A model generated the notes under the pieces. The model ran no database searches, had not been told where the DNA came from, and worked only from the letters and a program-made list of their open reading frames with translations. This document shows positions 1-7,718 of a DNA stretch of 64,000 nucleotides, in pieces (position 1 is the first letter of the stretch; the number at the start of each line of letters is the position of its first letter). Position numbers and translations under genes: made by a program. This DNA comes from Halovenus halobia (GTDB lineage Archaea > Halobacteriota > Halobacteria > Halobacteriales > Haloarculaceae). The stretch covers positions 124,001 through 188,000 of the forward strand of contig NZ_JBLKOA010000006.1 in assembly GCF_051414135.1 (NCBI RefSeq), read 5' to 3'.

Positions 1-1107
1 GACGGACTGGCTGACCTCGACGTGCAACTATTCCGTCCCGTGCAGGCGATGCTCGCCGAGAAAGGCGAGTCACTGGAGCAAGCGCTCACCGACGCAGCGA
101 CCGACGGTGAGGCGATCTGCGAGGTAAAATACGACGGCGCACGCGTCCAGATTCACAAGCAGGGCGACGAGATTCGACTCTTTACGCGACGGCTGGAAGA
201 TATCACCGAACAGTTTCCCGACGTGGTCGCCGCAGTCCGTGAGGGGGTCACGGCGGAGTCGGCCATCCTCGACGGCGAACTCGTCGGCTACACGCCCGAA
301 ACGGTCGAGTTCGACGACCGCGAACCGGTGCCGTTCCAGCGGTTCTCCCAGCGCATCAAGCGTGAGGATGGTGTGGAAAAAATGGCCCGCGAAGTTCCGG
401 TCGTCGTCCACCTCTTCGACTGCCTGTACGACGGCGAGACACTCATCGAGACGCCGTTTTCGACGCGAATCGACCGCCTCGAAGCGACCTTCGAGGATGT
501 TGCCGTTCGCCCTGACGAACCCCTGGCGGGGCTGGAACGGTCCCGGGCACTCACGGCGAGTGTCGACGCCGACCCGGAGGAAATGGAGACTCCCGACGCC
601 GTGACCGAACGCTACCGCGAGGCGCTCGACGCGGGCCACGAGGGGCTGATGGTCAAGAACCCGGCGGCGACCTACCAGCCCGGCACCCGCGTCGGCCGGA
701 TGCTGAAAGTCAAGCCGACGATGGAGCCACTCGATTTGGTCGTCTCCCGAGCCATGTACAGCGAAGGGCGGCGAAGCGACTGGCTCGGACGACTCTATCT
801 GGCTTGTTACGACGACTCGGCCGAGGAATTCCGCGAAGTTGGGCGACTCTCGACCGGCTACACCGACGAGGAACTCGACGCGCTGACCGACCGCCTCGAA
901 GAACTGATCGTCTCCCGGGACGCCCGGTCGGTCGAACTCCGGCCGGAGGTCGTCCTCGAAGTCGAGTACGAGGAAATCCAGCGCTCCGAGGAGTACGACT
1001 CCGGTTATGCCCTGCGGTTTCCGCGCTTCTTGCGTCGGCGGGAGACGCTGGCTCCGAGCGACGCCGACACGCTCGAACGGGCCGAGCGACTGTTCGAAGA
1101 GCAGTAA
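1..1107 (+). CDS. lig: ATP-dependent DNA ligase, 3' part
   Basis: The frame is open from base 1, so the gene starts upstream and about 368 C-terminal residues are present. The product seals nicks in DNA through a lysyl-AMP intermediate. The active-site motif I KYDGAR is visible, with its lysine at codon 127-129. The visible part carries the rest of the nucleotidyltransferase domain, motif V-like residues (MLKVKPT) and an OB-fold region ending at EEQ. The missing piece is the N-terminal DNA-binding domain usual for archaeal ligases. The GTG at 22 is only the first in-frame start-like codon and should not be read as the gene start. Identification is firm. Confidence 0.95.
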   Translation, partial: DGLADLDVQLFRPVQAMLAEKGESLEQALTDAATDGEAICEVKYDGARVQIHKQGDEIRLFTRRLEDITEQFPDVVAAVREGVTAESAILDGELVGYTPETVEFDDREPVPFQRFSQRIKREDGVEKMAREVPVVVHLFDCLYDGETLIETPFSTRIDRLEATFEDVAVRPDEPLAGLERSRALTASVDADPEEMETPDAVTERYREALDAGHEGLMVKNPAATYQPGTRVGRMLKVKPTMEPLDLVVSRAMYSEGRRSDWLGRLYLACYDDSAEEFREVGRLSTGYTDEELDALTDRLEELIVSRDARSVELRPEVVLEVEYEEIQRSEEYDSGYALRFPRFLRRRETLAPSDADTLERAERLFEEQ

Positions 1108-1138
1108 GATACTTTCAGTGGGCCGGCGGAGCTACCAC

Positions 1139-2038
1139 ATGGAGATTTACGAGGCCACGAGTGCGGGGACGACCGACCTGTACTGTGTCGACATCGAACT
1201 GTACGGCAGTCCGCAGTACGGCGCGGTCTATATCATCGACGACGACCGGCCCGCAATCATCGATTCAGGAACTGGCCGCAACTACGAGTGGATTCTCGAC
1301 GCGCTGGACGAACTCGGTATCGCCCCCGAGGATGTGGGGGTACTCGCACCGACCCACGTCCATCTCGACCACGCCGGCGGTGTCGGCTATCTCGCCGAGG
1401 CCTGTCCGAATGCCGATGTCTGTGTCTACGAGAGCGGCGCACAGTTTCTGGTCGACCCGGCGCAAATCTGGGCGGGCACGAAAGACGTCGTCGGCGACCG
1501 CATCGAGTACTACGCCGAACCACAGCCCGTTCCCGAAGACCGCATTGTCGAACTCGCCGACGGCGACACTGTCGAGTTGGGTGACCACGCGCTGGACGTT
1601 CACCACGCCCCCGGCCACGCCTTCCACCAGGCGGTCTTCTACGACCCCGAAAATGAGGGCGTCTTCACCGCCGACGCAGCGGGCATCAACGTCCCAAACC
1701 GTCCCGGTGTCCACGAGACATCGCCGCCGCCAGGATTCGACCTGGAGGGCTGTCTCGCTGACATCGAGACGCTCGAAGAGCTGGACCCGGCCGCGCTGTA
1801 CTACGGCCACTTTGGCGACTCAGAAACTGACGACCGCCTCGATGAGTACAGGACAGTTATCACAGAGTGGGTCGAGCGCGTCGAAGCCAAGCGGGCGGAC
1901 CTCGGCGACGACGAGGCTGTCCTCGAGTACTTCGCAAATCAGGTCGACACCGACAGTCCGTGGACGACACAGCACGCCCGCGGCGAGGCGCGGATGAACA
2001 CTCGCGGCGTGTTGCACTACCTCGACAACCGCGAGTAA
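1139..2038 (+). CDS. MBL-fold metallo-hydrolase
   Basis: A 299-residue single-domain metallo-beta-lactamase-fold protein. The metal-binding motif THVHLDH lies at residues 72-78 (H73, H75, D77, H78). A further ligand set follows at APGH (H160) and the TAD aspartate (D179), consistent with a two-metal hydrolase. The substrate cannot be deduced; relatives include glyoxalase II-like and lactonase-like enzymes. The ATG at 1139 is chosen because homology-like sequence begins at MEIYEATSAG, while upstream codons overlap the ligase frame. It follows the ligase by 31 nt on the same strand and may be co-transcribed. Confidence 0.85.
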   Translation: MEIYEATSAGTTDLYCVDIELYGSPQYGAVYIIDDDRPAIIDSGTGRNYEWILDALDELGIAPEDVGVLAPTHVHLDHAGGVGYLAEACPNADVCVYESGAQFLVDPAQIWAGTKDVVGDRIEYYAEPQPVPEDRIVELADGDTVELGDHALDVHHAPGHAFHQAVFYDPENEGVFTADAAGINVPNRPGVHETSPPPGFDLEGCLADIETLEELDPAALYYGHFGDSETDDRLDEYRTVITEWVERVEAKRADLGDDEAVLEYFANQVDTDSPWTTQHARGEARMNTRGVLHYLDNRE

Positions 2039-2092
2039 CACCTGTCATCGACCCGCAGTAAACTCCATATTCGCTCCCACTGAGAGAGTAGT

Positions 2093-3163
2093 ATGACTGC
2101 CGAGCACCGCGACGGCACGCCGTCACCCGTCGATAGCGTCTCGCTCGATACACTCGCCCTCCACTCGACGGACCTGCTTACCGTCCTCGACACCGAGGGT
2201 GTCATCCAGTACGAGAGCCCTGCCGTCGAGTGTCTCTACGGCTTCGAGCAAGACGAGCTGGTCGGCGACCACATTGAGGACTACGTCCACCCCGACGACC
2301 GCGAGCGGACACTCGCGGCGTTTCGCCGGGTCGTCGCCGACGACGATGGGACGGTCGAGTCCGCGGAGTTTCGCCACAAAACTGCCGCCGGAACCTATCT
2401 TTGGGTCGAATCCGCTGCCTCGGCGAACCCAACTCCCGAGGGATATTACGTCGTCAACACTCGCGATATCTCCGCGGCCAAACAGCGCGAGCGCAACCTC
2501 GAACGGACCAACGAACGCCTTGACGAGTTCGCGAGTGTGCTCAGTCACGACCTCCGAAACCCCCTGACGGTCGCCCAACTCCGCCTCCAGTTGGCCGCCG
2601 ACGAGCACCCCAGCGACCACCTCGACGCCGTCGCCGACGCCCACGACCGCATCGACGCGCTGATTACCGACGTCCTCGCGCTCGCTCGCTCGGGTGAACA
2701 GATTGGCCCGACGGAACTCGTCGCTCTCAAACCACTGGTCAGCGACTGCTGGGAGTCGGTCGCCAGTTGGGACGCGACGCTTCACTGCGAAGTTACCGGA
2801 CGGATTCACGCGGACCCCAGCCGACTCCGACAGCTCTTCGAGAATCTCTTTCGGAATTCCGTCGAACACGGGTCGACGACTTCCAACTCGCAGACTCAGC
2901 AGAATGCTGGAGAGCATACCGATGGCCACGTAACGGTTAATGTCGGCTCGCTTGTTGACGGCTTCTACGTGGAGGACGATGGGACGGGAATCCCCGCAGA
3001 CCAGCGCGAGGCAGTGTTCGAGACTGGCTACTCTGGACTTGCCGACGGAACCGGACTGGGGCTGCAGATTGTCGAGCAGATTGTCGAAGCCCACGGCTGG
3101 GAGATACAGATTGTCGAGGCTGAGGGCGCACGCTTCGAGATTACTGGTGTCGAGACAGTCTAA
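2093..3163 (+). CDS. PAS-domain sensor histidine kinase
   Basis: A 356-residue cytoplasmic kinase with no membrane segments. A PAS domain spans about residues 22-130. The H-box SHDLRNPLTV follows, with phospho-acceptor H152. The ATPase domain shows an N-box (ENLFRNSVEHG, N255), G1 box (DDGTGI, 295-300) and G2 box (GTGLGLQI, from 319). It should autophosphorylate in response to a signal sensed by the PAS domain and pass phosphate to a separate regulator. No receiver gene lies next to it; the nearest are the HalX regulators at 54.5 and 56.9 kb, with no evidence of pairing. Its stop overlaps the convergent thioesterase stop by 4 nt (CTAA). Confidence 0.92.
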   Translation: MTAEHRDGTPSPVDSVSLDTLALHSTDLLTVLDTEGVIQYESPAVECLYGFEQDELVGDHIEDYVHPDDRERTLAAFRRVVADDDGTVESAEFRHKTAAGTYLWVESAASANPTPEGYYVVNTRDISAAKQRERNLERTNERLDEFASVLSHDLRNPLTVAQLRLQLAADEHPSDHLDAVADAHDRIDALITDVLALARSGEQIGPTELVALKPLVSDCWESVASWDATLHCEVTGRIHADPSRLRQLFENLFRNSVEHGSTTSNSQTQQNAGEHTDGHVTVNVGSLVDGFYVEDDGTGIPADQREAVFETGYSGLADGTGLGLQIVEQIVEAHGWEIQIVEAEGARFEITGVETV

Positions 3164-3612
3164 TCGACAGAGTGGCGGCGGTCGCGGTCCTCGTCGCCAT
3201 CCCAGTCGGTCTTCTCGCCCTGCCCGCCGGTCTTGTAGGTACCCTGTGCCGTCGCCACGCGCGTGCCTTCCTCGTCTTCGATTTCGACGTGGGCCATCGA
3301 CACGCTGGAGCCGTGGCGAATCACCTCCGCGGTCGCGTAGATGTCGCTTTTGACCGGCGCGAGATAGTCGATGCGCATATCGATGGTCGGCGAGACGTCT
3401 TCAGTGAGTGAGATGACCGCCGCGCCGCCGATGGTGTCTGCAAGTGCGTAGGTTGCGCCGCCGTGGGCCACCTCGCCGTAGGGGTTCGAGCGCAGTTCGT
3501 CTTTGAACGGGAGGACACCCTCGGCGTAACCTTCGCCGACGTCGGTGACTTCGATGCCGAGTAACTCCGCGTACGGCATCTGATTGAACAATTCTGTGAG
3601 ACCAGTCGCCAT
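3160..3612 (-). CDS. PaaI-family hotdog-fold thioesterase
   Basis: A 150-residue single hotdog domain of the PaaI/YdiI-like thioesterase family, which hydrolyses acyl-CoA thioesters. The catalytic region is NPYGEVAHGG (residues 43-52), with the conserved Asn and His-Gly-Gly. The C-terminal 20 residues are a charged Asp/Arg tail outside the fold. The acyl substrate is not evident. Several other acyl-CoA genes are in the window (thiolase at 4.7 kb, carboxylase at 18.5 kb, CoA ligase at 38.2 kb), so a role in acyl-CoA turnover is plausible but inferred. The gene is monocistronic and convergent with the PAS kinase. Confidence 0.88.
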   Translation of the reverse strand: MATGLTELFNQMPYAELLGIEVTDVGEGYAEGVLPFKDELRSNPYGEVAHGGATYALADTIGGAAVISLTEDVSPTIDMRIDYLAPVKSDIYATAEVIRHGSSVSMAHVEIEDEEGTRVATAQGTYKTGGQGEKTDWDGDEDRDRRHSVD

Positions 3613-3690
3613 ACGTTATCCTCCGGTCCCGCCGGGAAAAACTGCGCGAAACGACCCTCGAATGACCGCCTGTCACGAGACAGTTGCCAC

Positions 3691-4020
3691 TCAGAGCACT
3701 CTCGTCAACTCCCGAATCGTCTCCGCCACGCGTTCCATCGTCGTGTCGTCTACCTGCGCGACGCGCTTGTGAATCTCCTGATGGGGAAAGACGTGTAGCG
3801 ACCACGGACTCACGTAGCTTGGGTACGTCTTCAGTTCACCCTCTGGCAGGGTCTCCTCGGTCAATTCGACAGCGGTTTCACGCCCAGTTGAGGTAATCAC
3901 TGCAACCGTGTACCGGTCGCCGTAGAACGGTCGGTGTCGGTTCGAGACGACCAGATACGGTCGACTTCCGCTTTTGAACGTCGCTGGCGCGAGGACGACG
4001 CTCCCCTGTGCGTACGCCAT
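3691..4020 (-). CDS. PemK/MazF-family toxin-like protein
   Basis: A 109-residue small basic-beta protein. The N-terminal segment QGSVVLAPATFKSGSRPYLV and following VVSNR match the PemK/MazF plan, where RPVVVVS-like sequence forms the fold core of an mRNA interferase. The C-terminal half (residues 60-109) is helical and matches the final helix of the family. The start is the ATG one nucleotide after the TGA of the upstream winged-helix gene; longer upstream reading overlaps that gene and is rejected. Tight coupling to a small DNA-binding protein with an acidic tail supports a toxin-antitoxin pair. Enzyme activity is inferred from family membership only. Confidence 0.75.
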   Translation of the reverse strand: MAYAQGSVVLAPATFKSGSRPYLVVSNRHRPFYGDRYTVAVITSTGRETAVELTEETLPEGELKTYPSYVSPWSLHVFPHQEIHKRVAQVDDTTMERVAETIRELTRVL

Positions 4021-4021
4021 C

Positions 4022-4375
4022 TCAGGCGTTTTCGCCGAGGTCCGGTACCGTCTCGGTCCAGTCGTCGTCTTCGCCGTAGGCGTCGTCGCCGTACTCCGAC
4101 TCGATTTGCTGGAGACTGACGATGTTGGCCACCCGCGAGGCGGCAACATCCTCGGCGACCGCCCAGTACGAGTCGACCTTCCGGACGAGTCCTTTCTCTC
4201 GGAGCCGTGCCAGGGTCTTGTGAACACTCGAATGCTCCACCTCGGTCATCTCGGACAGTTCTTTCGGGGTGAATCCCATCTCTGGATGAGCGAGTAAGGC
4301 GGCGAGTAGTTCATGGGCGTTCGTTCCGGGTTTCACCGGTGGTGTCTTGTCGTCTGGGTTGAGACTAATCGGCAT
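4022..4375 (-). CDS. winged-helix regulator, putative antitoxin of the MazF-like toxin
   Basis: A 117-residue protein with a MarR-like winged helix at about residues 22-85 (ELLAALLAHPEMGFTPKELS, then SSVHKTLARLREKGLV). The C-terminal 25 residues are very acidic (GDDAYGEDDDW) and probably disordered. Its stop is one base from the start of the toxin-like gene, so the two are one transcript. In type II toxin-antitoxin systems the antitoxin commonly pairs a DNA-binding N-terminus with a flexible toxin-neutralising tail, which fits this layout. It may autoregulate the pair. The alternative is a plain transcription regulator that happens to precede a PemK-fold protein. Confidence 0.75.
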   Translation of the reverse strand: MPISLNPDDKTPPVKPGTNAHELLAALLAHPEMGFTPKELSEMTEVEHSSVHKTLARLREKGLVRKVDSYWAVAEDVAASRVANIVSLQQIESEYGDDAYGEDDDWTETVPDLGENA

Positions 4376-4428
4376 TGCTGTCAGTGTATGTCAGCGTATG
4401 TCTGTCGTTGTGATAAGTTTTGGCCGAC

Positions 4429-4564
4429 CACCTTTTTCAGCGTCGGGTGGTTCGCGGCGCTCACCACCACTCCTCGAAAAACGTGGGCGAAAAAGGCCGC
4501 GAGCGTGCAGTAGCGCGCTCGCGGTGGAGAAACCCTTTCGCAGGTGGAATTCAATGGCCGCACC
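4429..4564 (+). repeat. dispersed hairpin repeat, copy A, fused to a copy of the thiolase 3' end
   Basis: The intergenic 4376-4730 holds no credible gene. Bases 4431-4500 show the family pattern CCTTTTTC, a CGTCG box, CTCCTCGAAAAACGTGGG and GAAAAAGGCC. A GC-rich hairpin follows with arms CCGCGAGCG (4497-4505) and CGCTCGCGG (4516-4524). Bases 4489-4564 closely repeat 4685-4760, the region that spans the thiolase stop codon. This copy still encodes AAIEFHLR on the minus strand but the stop is changed to AAG. Other family members are at 13840-13937 and 26225-26340. Confidence 0.75.
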
Positions 4565-4570
4565 GCTGCC

Positions 4571-4760
4571 ATCTCTTTTCCTTCGGGTCGCTCGCTTCGC
4601 TCGCGACCGCTCGGCAAACACGTGGTCCTGTCGAGCACCGCGAGACAGGGCTCGAAAGACGAGCACAGCGAGTCTTTCGGTGGCGAAAAAGGCCGCGAGC
4701 GTGCTGCCGCGTGCTCGCGATGAGGAAACTCTATCGCAGGTGGAACTCAATCGCTGCGCC
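4571..4760. repeat. second hairpin copy (A') spanning the thiolase 3' end, with smaller hairpins upstream of it
   Basis: Bases 4685-4760 carry GAAAAAGGCC, a stem CGCGAGC (4694-4700) with GCTCGCG (4713-4719), GAGGAAACTC and the last codons of the thiolase gene. They are an imperfect direct repeat of 4489-4564, offset by 196 bases. Between the copies are two more hairpins: GGTCGC/GCGACC around 4580-4602 and GAAAGAC/GTCTTTC around 4653-4677. The hairpin just beyond the thiolase stop may act as a transcription terminator for that minus-strand gene. Confidence 0.65.
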
Positions 4761-5870
4761 CTGACCGAAGCCGACACACTCGGTCGCGAGACCGAGTTCT
4801 GCGTCGCGTTTCTGCATCTCGTGGATGAGCGTCACGGGCAGGCGGGCACCCGACGCGCCGAGTGGGTGACCGACGGCGATTGCGCCGCCGTTGACGTTGT
4901 AGATGTCGTCGTCGAAGCCGAGTTCGTCCTTGCAGTAGAGACACTGGCTTGCGAAGGCTTCGTTGAGTTCGACCAGGTCGTAATCGTCGGTATCACGGCC
5001 GTCCGTTTCGAGGAGTCCTTCGACTGCTGGGACCGGACCGATACCCATGACCGTCGGGTCGACGCCGGCGACGTTGTGATTGCCAACTTCTGCGAGGATG
5101 TCGAGGTCGTGTTCCTCGGCGAACTCCTCGCTGGTGAGCATCACACCGGCGGCACCGTCGGAAATCTGGGAGGCGTTCCCGGGCGTGACCGAGCCGTCGG
5201 ACTTGAAGACCGTCGGCAGGCCGGACAGTTTCTCGGCGGTCGTTCCGCGGCGGATGCCTTCGTCTTCCTCGACGAGGCCGTCCTCGGTTTCGATCGGGAC
5301 GATTTCGTCCTCGAAGCGACCGGAGTCAGTTGCCTCGGCCGCGCGCTGCTGGCTCCGTGCGGCGTACTCGTCCTGCTCCTCGCGGCTGATGTCGTACTCT
5401 TCGGCGACCTTCTCTGCGGTCATCCCCATCTGGAGTTCGGCGACGTTGTAATCCTCGTTGAGTCGCGGGTGGACGTTCGCGGTGTTCTCGCCCATGGCGA
5501 CGCGACTCATCGATTCCATCCCGCCGGCGATGACGCAGTCACGCTGGCCGGCGGCGATGGCGTCGGCACCGCGCATGATGGTCTCCGCCGAGGAGGCACA
5601 CCAGCGGTTGACCGTCGTCGCCGGGACGGACTCGCCGAGGTCCGAGAGCAGCGAGATGACGCGAGCAACGTTGTTACCCTGCTCGCCGCGCTGCTGAGCA
5701 CAGCCCCAGATAAGGTCCTCGACGTCGTCGCCGTCGAGGCCCGTGCTGTCGAGCATTTCGTTGATGAGCGGAATCGAGAGGTCCTCACTGCGGACGTCAG
5801 CGTAGACGCCGTCTTCCTTTCCTTGTGGTGACCGCACCGCTTCGACTACAACTGGTGTCTGTTCTGCCAT
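4731..5870 (-). CDS. thiolase (acetyl-CoA acetyltransferase family)
   Basis: A 379-residue thiolase, full length for the family. The nucleophile cysteine is in NRWCASS (C91). The catalytic histidine is in NGGAIAVGHPLG (H335) and the second cysteine in ECVGFGQG (C365). Thiolases cleave or form 3-ketoacyl-CoA. The sequence around the two cysteines departs a little from the common NRxCxSG and CxGGGxG forms, which may affect substrate range. Whether it works in beta-oxidation or in condensation cannot be told from the sequence. It is monocistronic, and its 3' end is duplicated downstream (4489-4564). Confidence 0.93.
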   Translation of the reverse strand: MAEQTPVVVEAVRSPQGKEDGVYADVRSEDLSIPLINEMLDSTGLDGDDVEDLIWGCAQQRGEQGNNVARVISLLSDLGESVPATTVNRWCASSAETIMRGADAIAAGQRDCVIAGGMESMSRVAMGENTANVHPRLNEDYNVAELQMGMTAEKVAEEYDISREEQDEYAARSQQRAAEATDSGRFEDEIVPIETEDGLVEEDEGIRRGTTAEKLSGLPTVFKSDGSVTPGNASQISDGAAGVMLTSEEFAEEHDLDILAEVGNHNVAGVDPTVMGIGPVPAVEGLLETDGRDTDDYDLVELNEAFASQCLYCKDELGFDDDIYNVNGGAIAVGHPLGASGARLPVTLIHEMQKRDAELGLATECVGFGQGAAIEFHLR

Positions 5871-5994
5871 ACCACCACAATCTCTACGTATCCTGTTAAA
5901 CCTGCCCGTTCGCTACGAAGGAAACCGAAAGCGACGCGCCTGCTGTTTTCGGGTTTCTGCACACATTTTTGCCGGTCGCGGCTGTAACGCGTGT

Positions 5995-6612
5995 ATGGCA
6001 AACGAGGACATTCCGGTTTCAGCCGACCCGCCAGAAAGCCCGTTCCGAACCACCGGCACCGACCACATCACCGTCTGGGGCTCGAACGCCGAGGACACCA
6101 TTGCCTACTACCGCGATACACTGGGGATGCCGCTGGTCCTTCGCCAGCCAAATCTCGACGACCCCTCACAGACACACCTCTTTTTCGACACCGGCGACGG
6201 CACGATTCTCACCTTTTTCGTCAGCGACGACCGCCCCTCGAACCGCCAGCCACAGCGAACCGATGTTGGCGGTGTGCATCACCTCTGTTTCAACGTCGAC
6301 CCCGAGCGATTCGAGGAGGTTGCCGACTCCCTAGAGGCCGAGGGCTACTCGTACAACGTCTTCGACCGTGGCATCTTCTACTCGCTGTACACCCGCGACC
6401 ACGACGGCCTCATCATCGAACTCACCGCGGACAAGTTCGACTTCCCCGACGAGCGGACAGGCGAAGTCCTCGCCACGACCCAGCGCATCCGCGAGGAGGC
6501 TGGTGCAGACTACGCCCAGACCGAACACATGCGCGAGGCGCTCGACGAACTCGGTATCGACGCTGCAGAGTACGACCTGCCCGACGCAGACAGCGGCACT
6601 GCCGGACTCTAA
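5995..6612 (+). CDS. VOC-family (glyoxalase/dioxygenase fold) protein
   Basis: A 205-residue protein. The first beta-alpha-beta-beta-beta unit includes DHITVWGSNAEDTIAYYRDT and LGMPL (about residues 22-45). The second begins GVHHLCFNVD (about 92-101), with IIELTADKFD near residue 145. The histidine near the start of each half and the glutamate of IIEL are positioned like metal ligands of the vicinal oxygen chelate fold. Candidate activities are lactoylglutathione lyase-like or ring-cleaving dioxygenase-like; the sequence does not choose. A C-terminal helical extension of about 50 residues is acidic. It stops directly against the stop of the convergent DMT transporter. Confidence 0.82.
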   Translation: MANEDIPVSADPPESPFRTTGTDHITVWGSNAEDTIAYYRDTLGMPLVLRQPNLDDPSQTHLFFDTGDGTILTFFVSDDRPSNRQPQRTDVGGVHHLCFNVDPERFEEVADSLEAEGYSYNVFDRGIFYSLYTRDHDGLIIELTADKFDFPDERTGEVLATTQRIREEAGADYAQTEHMREALDELGIDAAEYDLPDADSGTAGL

Positions 6613-7629
6613 TCAGTCGTCTTCGGAAACAGTCGTCCCGGAGTCGGGACCGTTGAATCGCCGGTCCAGTCGCCGCAGTTCCTCCCGCAAGACCTTGCGC
6701 TCGACGAGGGCGAAGCCTGCGACGACGACGAAGAAGCCGACGACGGTACCGAGTGAAATAGCGGAGCCGAGCAACAGCCAGCCAGAAAGTGCCGCGACGA
6801 TTGGGACGAGATAGGCGACGAGATTCGTCCGGACCGGGCCGACGCGGCCGATGAGCCCGAAGTAGATGGGGTAGGCCATTGCTGTCGAGAAGATGGCGAC
6901 GACGAGTATGCTGGCGACTGTCGCCGGCGTGGGGTCGTATGCAGCAGCAAGCGGTTCACCCATTCCGAGACTGGCGGCGTGCAGGAGGACGGCCCCGACG
7001 CCCATCGCCCACGCCGTCAGTGGGAGACTCGCCATCTGCGAGCCGACGCGCTGGAGCGCGACGCTCCCGAAGGCGACTGCGGCGGCCGCGCCCAACACGA
7101 GCAGTTGGCCGACGGTGCTGGTGTCGGTCAGTGCCGACGGCGACGGCTGGACGATGATGATAACGCCCGCTAGCGCGACGCCGATTCCGAGCGCACCGAC
7201 CCAGGAGATTCGGTCACCGAGTAGCCACCACGCGAACACCGGCGCGAGAATCGGGTTCAGCCCGTACATAACGGAGGCGGCGGCGGGCGTCGTCGTCACC
7301 TGCCCCGCGAACAGAAAGCCGTTGTTCAGCGCGATCAGAAAGACTGCCGCGACGGTGATGCCCAGCAGGTCGCCGCCCGTCTGGGGCAGCCACGTCGACC
7401 GGTCGCGTGTCACCGCGATGTAGCTGAGCAGAATAATCGCCGCGACGTCGAAGCGCAGTCCGGCAAACAGCACCGGCGGCAGTTGACGGAGCCCAGTCTT
7501 GATTGCGACGAATGAGATACCGAAGAGGCTGGCGAGTATCACGAACAGGATGGCGTCTCGATGCCGCGCCGAGACGCTGTCTGTGAGCGTCAGCGTGACC
7601 ACCCATTTCCGAAAGAACGCATTACCCAT
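6613..7629 (-). CDS. EamA/DMT-family permease
   Basis: A 338-residue membrane protein with about ten hydrophobic helices arranged as two EamA repeats. The first begins AILFVILASLFGISFVAI and the second VGQLLVLGAAAAVAFGSVAL. This is the drug/metabolite transporter topology; the substrate is unknown. The ATG at 7629 (MGNAFF) is chosen; the 22 further upstream codons look non-homologous and polar. The C-terminal tail is charged (VERKVLREELRRLDRRF), as expected for a cytoplasmic end. It appears to be a single-gene unit. Confidence 0.88.
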   Translation of the reverse strand: MGNAFFRKWVVTLTLTDSVSARHRDAILFVILASLFGISFVAIKTGLRQLPPVLFAGLRFDVAAIILLSYIAVTRDRSTWLPQTGGDLLGITVAAVFLIALNNGFLFAGQVTTTPAAASVMYGLNPILAPVFAWWLLGDRISWVGALGIGVALAGVIIIVQPSPSALTDTSTVGQLLVLGAAAAVAFGSVALQRVGSQMASLPLTAWAMGVGAVLLHAASLGMGEPLAAAYDPTPATVASILVVAIFSTAMAYPIYFGLIGRVGPVRTNLVAYLVPIVAALSGWLLLGSAISLGTVVGFFVVVAGFALVERKVLREELRRLDRRFNGPDSGTTVSEDD

Positions 7630-7718
7630 CGTAGGGCCTGTACGAGTAAGAAGACTGCGCGGGAGGTGCTGACACGACTCGGAATCACCGCTCAAATCTG
7701 CCTACGAAGGCAAAAACC

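Noticed and set aside
4391..4777. minus-strand frame containing AAIEFHLR
   Set aside because: The thiolase-like piece is a duplicated gene end; the rest is repeat hairpin sequence. I treat it as a repeat, not a gene.
4347..5831. 494-codon open frame on the plus strand
   Set aside because: It is antisense to the thiolase and runs through the intergenic repeat; no protein family resemblance.
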